5,405 bases of DNA, taken from positions 1-5,405 of the forward strand of contig CAMLHI010000176.1 in the NCBI GenBank assembly GCA_946479705.1, read 5' to 3'. This DNA is from an uncultured Oxalobacteraceae bacterium (lineage in GTDB: Bacteria; Pseudomonadota; Gammaproteobacteria; Burkholderiales; Burkholderiaceae). A program made the position numbers and the translations under genes. A model generated the notes under the pieces. It was not told the DNA's origin. It worked only from the letters and a program-made list of their open reading frames with translations, and searched no databases. Positions 1-5,405 of this stretch are shown piece after piece. Positions within the stretch are counted from its first letter, which is position 1; every line of letters starts with the position of its first letter.

Positions 1-2177
1 CCCTATTCCTGCCGTGGTACGGCGTGCAGGACGATTTCAGCTGGACGCGCGACTACGCCGCGGTGTTCAGCGACATGGCCGCCGCCAACGGCTGGCTGCA
101 AGCGCTGCACTTCCAGCGCCCCTGGCTGCTGGCCCCCTTGATCGCGCCGCTGCTGGCCGGCCTGGCGCTGATCCTGTGCAAGGCGCGCCGCACCCAGGGC
201 TTGCTGCTGGCCGGCGCCGCCGTCATCGGCCTGGCCGGGCTGCTCGGCGCCGGCTTCGCCATCGGCCCGCAGGGCTGGAACTGGTTCGGCCTGCAGGACG
301 GCGCACTGGCGCTGCCGGTGGGCCAGGTCGGCATGGGCTGGGGCGCGCTGGCCGTGCTGGTGTCCCTGCTGATGCTGCTGGCCGCCGGCATCGCCCGCCG
401 CGGCTACTTCCAGGGCAATGAATTCGTGGCCGGCGCGGTGCTGGTGTGCGCCGCCCTGCTGATCCTGTTCATCGCCCTGCCGGTCTTGAAGTCGCTCAGC
501 GGCGCCTTCCTCGACGAAGGCGGCGCCTTCAGCCTGAGCGAAGCCTGGGCCCGCCTGGCCAGCCCGCGCATCTGGAACCTCGGCTGCCTGGCCGGCCGTC
601 CAAGCTGCGGCGTGGCCTGGAACACCCTCGGCCTGGCGCTGGCCACCGCGGCCGGCACCACCATCCTGGGCACCCTGCTGGCCCTGCTGACCGAGCGCTC
701 GCTGGGCGCCCGTTCCAAGCCGCTGGTGCGCATCATGTCGATCCTGCCGATCGTCACCCCGCCCTTCGTGGTCGGCCTCGGCCTGATCCTGCTGTTCGGC
801 CGCGCCGGCCTGGTCAACCAGGGTCTGGAATCGCTGTTCGGCATCGAGCCCTCGCGCTGGTTCTACAGCGCCAAGGGCGTGTGGCTGGCGCAGATGATCG
901 CCTTCACCCCGATCGCCTACCTGATGATGCGCAGCGTCACGCAAGCGATCGCCCCGACCCTGGAAGAAGCCGCGCAAACCCTGCGCGCCAAGCCGATGCG
1001 CGCCTTCCTGACCGTGACCCTGCCGCTGCTCGGACCGGGCCTGGCCAATGCCTTCCTGGTCGGCTTCATCGAATCGATGGGCGACTTCGGCAACCCGATC
1101 GTGGTGGGCGGCCAGTTCGCCGTGCTCTCGACCGAGATCTTCTTCGCCATCGTCGGCGCCCAGCTCGATCCGGGCCGCGCCGCCGCCCTGGCGCTGATCC
1201 TGTCGGCCTTCGCCCTGACCGTGTTCGCCCTGCAGCGCGTGGCGCTCGGCAAGGGCAGCTACACCAGCATGTCCGGCAAGGGCGACAACGGCATCCCGCC
1301 AGCCCTGCCGACCCCGGTGCGCCGGGTGGCCATGGGCGTGGCCCTGCCCTGGCTGGCCTTCACCGCCGTGATCTACCTGTTCGCCTTCGCCGGCGGCTTC
1401 GTGCAGACCTGGGGGCGCGACTTCAGCCTGACCCTGGCGCACTTCAACACCGGCTTCGGCATCGACTTCAGCAACGGCATCGCCTTCACCGGCGCCGGCT
1501 GGCATTCGCTGTGGACCACCCTGCGCCTGGCCGGCGGCGCCGCCCCGCTGACCGCGCTGGTCGGCCTGCTGATCGCCTACCTGCTGGCCCGCGTCAAGTT
1601 CCGCGGCCAGAACGTGTTCGAATTCGGCGCCCTGCTGGCCTTCGCCGTGCCGGGCACCGTGCTGGGCGTGGCCTACGTGATGGCCTTCAACGTGCCGCCG
1701 TTCGAACTGACCGGCACCGGCCTGATCATCATGCTGTGCTTCGTGTTCCGCAACCTGCCGGTCAGCATCCGCTCCGGCATGGCGGCCTTCAAGCAGATCG
1801 ACAAGAGCCTGGACGAAGCGTCCACCATGCTGGGCGCGTCGACCCTGACGACGCTGCGGCGCGCCATCCTGCCGCTGCTGCGCCCTGCCCTGGTGGCGTC
1901 GCTGGTGTACTCCTTCGTGCGCGCCATGACCACCGTGTCCTCGGTGATCTTCCTGGTCAGCGCCGAGAACGAACTGGCCACCACCTTCATCATCGGCCGG
2001 GTCGGCAACGGCGAGTATGGCGTGGCGCTGGCCTATTGCACCGTGCTGACGGTGCTGATGCTCGCCGCCACCGGCGTGATCCAGTGGCTGGTGGGAGAAC
2101 GCAAGCTGGGCCGCCGCCAGCAGCAGGAACAAGCAACGCCAGCGATGGTCAACGTGAAAAATGAGGAGTTCGCATGA
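1..2177 (+). CDS. ABC importer permease, two fused membrane domains (AfuB/FbpB-like), 5' truncated
   Basis: Inner-membrane channel subunit of a binding-protein-dependent ABC importer. The frame is open to the left edge (Leu-Phe-Leu-Pro-Trp-Tyr precedes the GTG at 24), so the true start and probably the first membrane helix lie outside the window; the GTG at 24 is not a convincing start. Counting from that GTG as residue 1, there are 717 residues. Hydrophobic segments near 35-52, 59-80, 106-122 and 134-155 form an extra N-terminal block. Two BPD_transp_1-type domains follow, at about 196-405 and 495-690. Each has an EAA coupling loop: residues 315-336 ending in LPLL, and 598-619 (EAS...G...ILPLL). 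In the first loop the usual Gly is Arg321. The C-terminus is a short polar tail. Two fused permease domains with a single ATPase are typical of Fe3+, sugar-phosphate (AfuB) and aminoethylphosphonate importers. The large size and extra N-terminal helices favour the AfuB-like branch, but I judge this from memory. Substrate is not determinable here. The stop overlaps the ATPase start. Confidence -1.
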   Translation, partial: LFLPWYGVQDDFSWTRDYAAVFSDMAAANGWLQALHFQRPWLLAPLIAPLLAGLALILCKARRTQGLLLAGAAVIGLAGLLGAGFAIGPQGWNWFGLQDGALALPVGQVGMGWGALAVLVSLLMLLAAGIARRGYFQGNEFVAGAVLVCAALLILFIALPVLKSLSGAFLDEGGAFSLSEAWARLASPRIWNLGCLAGRPSCGVAWNTLGLALATAAGTTILGTLLALLTERSLGARSKPLVRIMSILPIVTPPFVVGLGLILLFGRAGLVNQGLESLFGIEPSRWFYSAKGVWLAQMIAFTPIAYLMMRSVTQAIAPTLEEAAQTLRAKPMRAFLTVTLPLLGPGLANAFLVGFIESMGDFGNPIVVGGQFAVLSTEIFFAIVGAQLDPGRAAALALILSAFALTVFALQRVALGKGSYTSMSGKGDNGIPPALPTPVRRVAMGVALPWLAFTAVIYLFAFAGGFVQTWGRDFSLTLAHFNTGFGIDFSNGIAFTGAGWHSLWTTLRLAGGAAPLTALVGLLIAYLLARVKFRGQNVFEFGALLAFAVPGTVLGVAYVMAFNVPPFELTGTGLIIMLCFVFRNLPVSIRSGMAAFKQIDKSLDEASTMLGASTLTTLRRAILPLLRPALVASLVYSFVRAMTTVSSVIFLVSAENELATTFIIGRVGNGEYGVALAYCTVLTVLMLAATGVIQWLVGERKLGRRQQQEQATPAMVNVKNEEFA
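2163..2168 (+). promoter_or_regulatory. Ribosome binding site of the ABC ATPase gene
   Basis: GAGGAG lies five bases before the ATG at 2174, inside the last codons of the permease gene. It is a strong Shine-Dalgarno match. With the ATGA stop/start overlap it fixes the ATPase start and suggests translational coupling of the two subunits. Confidence -1.
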
Positions 2178-3214
2178 AACCCGGTATCGAATTTAAGAAT
2201 ATCACCAAGGCGTATGCCAAGAATGGTCCGCTGGCGGTCAAGGGCATCAATTTCACGGTGCCGAAAGGCACGCTGACCACCCTGCTGGGCCCGTCCGGCT
2301 GCGGCAAGACCACCACCCTGCGCATGATCGCCGGCCTGGAAAGCCCGAGCAGCGGCTCGATCTGGATCGACGGCGCCGACGTCACCACCCTGTCGGCGGC
2401 CGAGCGCCACGTCAGCCTGGTGTTCCAGAGCTACGCCCTGTTCCCGCACATGAGCATTTTCGACAACGTGGCCTACGGCTTGACGGTGGCCGGGGTCGGC
2501 AAGGCCAGCATCAAGCAGCGCGTGGAAGTGGCGCTGGCCACGGTCGGCCTGTCCGGCTACGGCGCGCGCTGGCCGGGCGAACTGTCCGGCGGCCAGCAGC
2601 AGCGCGTGGCGCTGGCGCGCGCCCTGGTGCTGGAACCGGCCGTGCTGCTGTTCGACGAACCGCTGTCGAACCTGGATGCGCGCCTGCGCCGCCAGATGCG
2701 CGATGAAATCCGCGCCCTGCAGCAACGCCTGCAGCTGACCGTGGCCTATGTCACGCACGACCAGAGCGAGGCGCTGGCGGTGTCGGACCAGATCATCGTC
2801 ATGCGCGACGGTAACGTGGCCCAGGCCGGCAGCCCGGCCGACCTGTACGAGCGTCCCAACAGCGAATTCGTGGCCGGCTTCATGGGCGAGGCGCTGCTGT
2901 TGCCGGTCAACATCAACGCCGGCGGCGACGTCCGCCTGGGACCGCTGGTATGGCGCAAGGGCACCTCGTATCCGGCCGGCCGCGCCCAGGTGGCGGTGCG
3001 TCCGGAAGCCTGGCAGGTGGGCGACGACGGCCAGTATGGCCTGCCGGCGCGCGTGCTCAAGTCGACCTATCTGGGCGGCTTTTACGAATACACCCTGGCC
3101 ACCGAGATCGGCGAACTGTTCGTGGTGTGCCCGCACGTGGACCGCCAGCGCCAGAAGGATGAGGCGATCAGCCTCGGCATGCACCAGACCGGCGTGTCGG
3201 TGCTCATCGCCTAG
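2174..3214 (+). CDS. ABC importer ATP-binding protein (AfuC/FbpC/PotA-like)
   Basis: Cytoplasmic ATPase that powers the importer whose permease is encoded just upstream. The 346 residues show every nucleotide-binding motif: Walker A GPSGCGKTT at 39-47, Q-loop Gln85 (VFQSYALFPHM), signature LSGGQ at 137-141, Walker B VLLFDEP at 157-163 with catalytic Glu162, D-loop SNLDA at 165-169, and switch His195 (YVTHDQ). A C-terminal TOBE-like region follows from about 240 to the end, including VAVRPEAW at 273-280. Length and layout fit the Fe3+/sugar-phosphate/polyamine ATPase class, usually about 340-370 residues. The segment LRRQMRDEIRALQQRL followed by VTHDQSEALAVSD is close to what I recall of AfuC/FbpC proteins. 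The start is secured by a good ribosome binding site and the ATGA overlap with the permease stop. Being an ATPase is near certain; the substrate is open (iron, hexose phosphate, phosphonate or another anion). Confidence -1.
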   Translation: MKPGIEFKNITKAYAKNGPLAVKGINFTVPKGTLTTLLGPSGCGKTTTLRMIAGLESPSSGSIWIDGADVTTLSAAERHVSLVFQSYALFPHMSIFDNVAYGLTVAGVGKASIKQRVEVALATVGLSGYGARWPGELSGGQQQRVALARALVLEPAVLLFDEPLSNLDARLRRQMRDEIRALQQRLQLTVAYVTHDQSEALAVSDQIIVMRDGNVAQAGSPADLYERPNSEFVAGFMGEALLLPVNINAGGDVRLGPLVWRKGTSYPAGRAQVAVRPEAWQVGDDGQYGLPARVLKSTYLGGFYEYTLATEIGELFVVCPHVDRQRQKDEAISLGMHQTGVSVLIA

Positions 3215-3233
3215 CGATTCCATCGGCGCGCGC

Positions 3234-3260
3234 GGCGGCCCGGCCGCCACGCCGCCGTGG
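3234..3260 (+). other. GC-rich inverted repeats in the ATPase-manA gap
   Basis: Two overlapping inverted repeats are visible. GGCGGCC (3234-3240) is complementary to GGCCGCC (3242-3248). CCACG (3247-3251) is complementary to CGTGG (3256-3260) with a four-base loop. They share bases 3247-3248, so they could not both form fully. No T-tract follows, so this is not a canonical intrinsic terminator. It could attenuate read-through, stabilise the transporter mRNA end, or be only a by-product of high GC. Confidence -1.
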
Positions 3261-3276
3261 GTAGTCCAACACCACC

Positions 3277-4266
3277 ATGACACTCTATCCCTTCAAGTTC
3301 AAGCCGATCTGCAAGGACAAACTATGGGGCGGCCAGAAGATCGGCAAGTATCTCGGCAAGGACTTCGGCGCCCTGCCCAACTGCGGCGAAAGCTGGGAAA
3401 TTTCCGGCGTCGCGCCGCACGTCTCGGTCGTCGACAACGGCGCGCTGGCCGGCCAGTCGCTGCTCACGCTGCTCAAGGAGTACAAGGGCGCGCTGGTCGG
3501 CCAGGCCGTGTACCGGCGCTTCGGCAATGCCTTTCCCCTGCTGGTGAAATTCATCGACGCCAACGACGCCCTGTCGGTGCAAGCCCATCCCGACGATGCG
3601 CTGGCCAGGCAGCGCCATGACTGTCTCGGCAAGACCGAGATGTGGTACGTGATCCAGGCCGACCCCGGTTCCACCCTGGTGGCCGGCTTCAACCGTCCGC
3701 TCAGCCGTGAACTGTACCTGGACAAGCTGGCCGCCGGCCAGTTGGGCGACATCCTCAATACCGAGCGGGTACAGGCTGGCGATGTGGTCTTCCTGCCGGC
3801 CGGGCGCGTGCACACCCTCGGCAAGGGTTTGCTGGTCGCCGAAATCCAGCAAGCCTCGGACGTGACCTACCGCATCCACGATTTCGACCGCACCGATGAA
3901 GCGGGCAACAAGCGCGAGCTGCACACCGAGCAGGCGCTCGACGCCCTCGATTTCAGCTTCCATTCCGACTGCAAGACCGACTACGAGCGCATCCGCAACC
4001 AAGTGGCGCGGGCGGTCCATTGCGAGCATTTCACCACCAATATCCTGGACTTCGACCAGGCGGTCAGCCGCGACTACACCATCGATTCCTTCGTCATCCA
4101 CGTGTGCGTGCAAGGCTCCTACACGCTCAACTACGGCAGCGATTCGCTGCAGGTGGACATGGGCGACTGCGTGCTGGTGCCGGCCACGATCGGGCACGTC
4201 AACCTGACTACCGACACCGGCTTCAGTATCCTCGAGAGCTTTATCGCCTGGCCATCAGGAAGCTGA
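3277..4266 (+). CDS. manA: Mannose-6-phosphate isomerase, class I, short cupin form
   Basis: Metal-dependent cytoplasmic enzyme interconverting mannose 6-phosphate and fructose 6-phosphate, linking mannose use and GDP-mannose supply to glycolysis. The 329 residues match the short class I PMI form (about 310-330), not the roughly 390-residue enterobacterial ManA. The N-terminal YPFKFKPICKDKLWGG (4-19) is the family opening. Expected metal ligands are Gln102 and His104 (VQAHPDD), Glu121 (GKTEMWY) and His179 (PAGRVHTLG). The predicted catalytic Arg199 is in TYRIHDFDR, followed by the family element RELHTEQALDAL (213-224). A second cupin barrel occupies about 250-325 (QGSYTLNYG, GDCVLVPATIGH). 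An in-frame TAG at 3262-3264 with no start codon between makes the ATG at 3277 the only upstream choice, although there is no good Shine-Dalgarno sequence. It lies 62 bases after the ATPase and may be co-transcribed with it. Sequence style recalls Bacteroidetes PMIs, suggesting possible transfer (inferred, not tested). Confidence -1.
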   Translation: MTLYPFKFKPICKDKLWGGQKIGKYLGKDFGALPNCGESWEISGVAPHVSVVDNGALAGQSLLTLLKEYKGALVGQAVYRRFGNAFPLLVKFIDANDALSVQAHPDDALARQRHDCLGKTEMWYVIQADPGSTLVAGFNRPLSRELYLDKLAAGQLGDILNTERVQAGDVVFLPAGRVHTLGKGLLVAEIQQASDVTYRIHDFDRTDEAGNKRELHTEQALDALDFSFHSDCKTDYERIRNQVARAVHCEHFTTNILDFDQAVSRDYTIDSFVIHVCVQGSYTLNYGSDSLQVDMGDCVLVPATIGHVNLTTDTGFSILESFIAWPSGS

Positions 4267-4295
4267 AGGCCTCGCTACCGGCAATGGGAAGCGAT

Positions 4296-4320
4296 GGACA
4301 AGCAGCTGAACCGGCTGTCC
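4296..4320. terminator. Imperfect hairpin between convergent genes, possible terminator
   Basis: GGACA (4296-4300) pairs with TGTCC (4316-4320). Skipping a bulged A at 4301, GC (4302-4303) pairs with GC (4314-4315). The loop region is about ten bases, with one more possible G-C pair. It sits 30 bases after the manA stop and just beyond the stop of the opposing DUF3297 gene. Neither strand has a T-run after it, so termination activity is only suggested by position. Confidence -1.
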
Positions 4321-4326
4321 TGGCGC

Positions 4327-4575
4327 TTAGCCGTAGTAGGCTTCGACCTTGCCCTTCAGCTTGATCAGCATGGGACGGCCCTTGCGGTCCAGAGTCTTGC
4401 CGGCGGCGACCTTGATCCAGCCTTCGCTGATGCAATACTCTTCGACGTCGCTGCGTTCCTTGTCGTTGAATTTGATGTGGACCGGGCGTTCGAAGGCGGC
4501 GGCCAGGTGGTGCGGGCTGCGCGGATCGATCGACAGGCGGTCGGGCAAGGCGGGGGAGGTGGTGGTATCGTTCAT
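4327..4575 (-). CDS. DUF3297 family small protein
   Basis: Small soluble protein of 82 residues and unknown function; I recognise it as DUF3297. Family landmarks are LPDRLSIDPRSPHH (10-23), IKFND (34-38), VEEYCISEGWIKVAAGK (44-60) and DRKGRPMLIKLKGKVEAYYG at the C-terminus (63-82). There is no signal peptide or membrane segment, and the C-terminal half is rich in Lys and Arg. The single Cys48 lies in the most conserved-looking stretch. The length is normal for the family, so the gene looks intact. An in-frame TAA four codons upstream, with no start between, makes the ATG at 4573-4575 the first possible start. The nearest purine-rich match, AGGGG, is about 13 bases upstream, which is rather far. 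It begins 33 bases after the xth stop on the same strand and probably shares its transcript. The family's role is not known to me, and the context gives only a weak hint of DNA repair. Confidence -1.
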   Translation of the reverse strand: MNDTTTSPALPDRLSIDPRSPHHLAAAFERPVHIKFNDKERSDVEEYCISEGWIKVAAGKTLDRKGRPMLIKLKGKVEAYYG

Positions 4576-4608
4576 GGGCGCCGATTATCCCCTATTCGCG
4601 TCCCCAAT

Positions 4609-5394
4609 TCAATTCCCCTCGTCCAGCGCGAGGCGGATCCAGGTCGGCGCATGGTCGCTCGGCTTCGCGCGCGCGCGCACCTCGCGCTCGACGCCGGCTT
4701 CGCGCAAGGCGCCCGCCAGCGCTGGGCTGAGCAGCAAATGGTCGATGCGCAGGCCGGCATTGCGCCCGTAGGCATCGCGGAAATAATCCCAGAAGGTATA
4801 GATCACCTGGTCCGGATACAGGGTGCGCAGGGAATCGGTCCAGCCCTGCGCCACCAGCCGGTGAAAGGCTTCCCGCGTTTCTGGCCGGAACAGGGCATCG
4901 TTGACCCAGCGTTCGGGCTTGTACACATCCAGTTCGGTGGGCATGACGTTGAAGTCGCCGGCCAGCACCACCGGCGCCCCGCTGTCGAGCAATTGCTGGG
5001 CGTGCACGATCAGGCGCTCGAACCACTTGAGCTTGTAGTCGAACTTGGGACCGGGTGCGGGATTACCGTTCGGCAGGTACAGGCAGGCAATCACAATCCC
5101 CTTGACGACCGCCTCGATGTAGCGGCTCTGCTCATCGTCCGGATCGCCCGGCAGGCCGCGTCCGACCTCGATCGGTTCCACCCCGCGCGCCAGGATGGCC
5201 ACGCCGTTCCAGCTTTTCTGGCCATGCCAGAAGGCTTGGTAGCCGGCCTCGTTGATCGCTTGCAGGGGGAATTTTTCCTGCGGCGCCTTCAATTCCTGCA
5301 AGCAAACGACATCGGGCTGGCGCTCGCCCAGGTAGCGCAGCAGCGCCGGCAGGCGGCTGGTGATGCCGTTGACGTTGAAGGTGGCGATGTGCAT
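4609..5394 (-). CDS. xth: Exodeoxyribonuclease III
   Basis: DNA repair enzyme of the EEP (exonuclease-endonuclease-phosphatase) fold. Known family activities are AP endonuclease, 3'-to-5' exonuclease on duplex DNA and 3'-phosphatase, in base excision repair. At 261 residues it is close to E. coli ExoIII (268). Visible active-site residues, assigned by family pattern, are Asn7 (FNVNGI), Glu34 (LQELK), Tyr106 (CLYLPNGN), Asp147 and Asn149 (GDFNV), Asp218 (RIDHLLLS), and Asp247-His248 (SDHAP). WNGVAIL at 62-68 is a further family element. The ATG at 5392-5394 starts at MHIATFNVNGI, as in the family, and has GGAG (5400-5403) five bases upstream, so the start is secure and the gene complete. It is the first visible gene of a leftward unit with the DUF3297 gene; its promoter lies at or beyond the right edge. 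Cytoplasmic, with no signal peptide. xthA is an alternative symbol. Confidence -1.
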   Translation of the reverse strand: MHIATFNVNGITSRLPALLRYLGERQPDVVCLQELKAPQEKFPLQAINEAGYQAFWHGQKSWNGVAILARGVEPIEVGRGLPGDPDDEQSRYIEAVVKGIVIACLYLPNGNPAPGPKFDYKLKWFERLIVHAQQLLDSGAPVVLAGDFNVMPTELDVYKPERWVNDALFRPETREAFHRLVAQGWTDSLRTLYPDQVIYTFWDYFRDAYGRNAGLRIDHLLLSPALAGALREAGVEREVRARAKPSDHAPTWIRLALDEGN

Positions 5395-5399
5395 GGCGG

Positions 5400-5403
5400 C
5401 TCC
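5400..5403 (-). promoter_or_regulatory. Ribosome binding site of xth
   Basis: Read on the minus strand this is GGAG, five bases before the ATG at 5394. It supports the chosen start of exodeoxyribonuclease III at the very edge of the window. Confidence -1.
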
Positions 5404-5405
5404 GG

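Noticed and set aside
24..26. GTG as the start codon of the permease
   Set aside because: The frame continues upstream through Leu-Phe-Leu-Pro-Trp-Tyr to the window edge and no ribosome site precedes the GTG. The real start is more likely outside the window.
3..2132. Minus-strand open frame of 709 codons opposite the permease
   Set aside because: Its product is a low-complexity Gln/His/Gly/Ala/Arg-rich string with no recognisable domain. It is the typical antisense shadow of a GC-rich gene, and the plus-strand permease with clear EAA loops explains the region.
446..2164. Plus-strand 572-codon open frame overlapping the permease in another frame
   Set aside because: The product is Arg/Pro/Ala-rich, as expected from out-of-frame reading of GC-rich DNA; no motif or ribosome site supports it.
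2033..3283. Minus-strand open frame of 416 codons opposite the ATPase
   Set aside because: It covers a gene with every ABC ATPase motif, and its own product is rich in Gln, His, Ala and Arg without domain character.
3322..4197. Minus-strand 291-codon open frame opposite manA
   Set aside because: It lies wholly within manA, whose metal ligands and cupin motifs are intact. The reverse product resembles no family I know.
4349..4771. Plus-strand 140-codon open frame opposite DUF3297 and the xth 3' end
   Set aside because: It spans two recognised minus-strand genes and their gap, and its product shows no family features.

Overview
The window looks like an ordinary chromosomal stretch of a GC-rich betaproteobacterium. 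An Oxalobacteraceae-like host (Massilia, Duganella or Janthinobacterium type) is my best guess. It rests on the strong G/C bias at third codon positions and the character of the encoded proteins, not on any database match. I find no rRNA, tRNA, CRISPR array, insertion sequence or phage gene. Nearly all bases lie in five protein genes, and the longest gap is about 60 bases.

Left part, plus strand (1-3214): the 3' part of a large two-domain ABC importer permease, cut by the left window edge, overlaps its ATPase gene by four bases (ATGA). The pair is of the Fe3+/AfuBC/FbpBC-like type. The periplasmic binding protein that would settle the substrate is not in the window and probably lies to the left.

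Middle, plus strand (3277-4266): 62 bases after the ATPase comes a short class I (cupin) mannose-6-phosphate isomerase, manA. All metal ligands are visible. By memory it resembles Bacteroidetes/Firmicutes short PMIs more than the longer enterobacterial ManA. A sugar-phosphate isomerase directly behind an AfuBC-like transporter raises the possibility that the transporter imports phosphorylated sugars rather than iron. This is a hypothesis only.

Right part, minus strand (4327-5394): exodeoxyribonuclease III (xth), then, 33 bases downstream, a small DUF3297 protein, probably in one transcription unit. This unit converges on manA across a 60-base gap with an imperfect hairpin but no clear T-tract terminator.

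I do not see an undescribed system. The points most worth following are the transporter's substrate, the origin of manA, and the Gly-to-Arg change in the first EAA loop of the permease.
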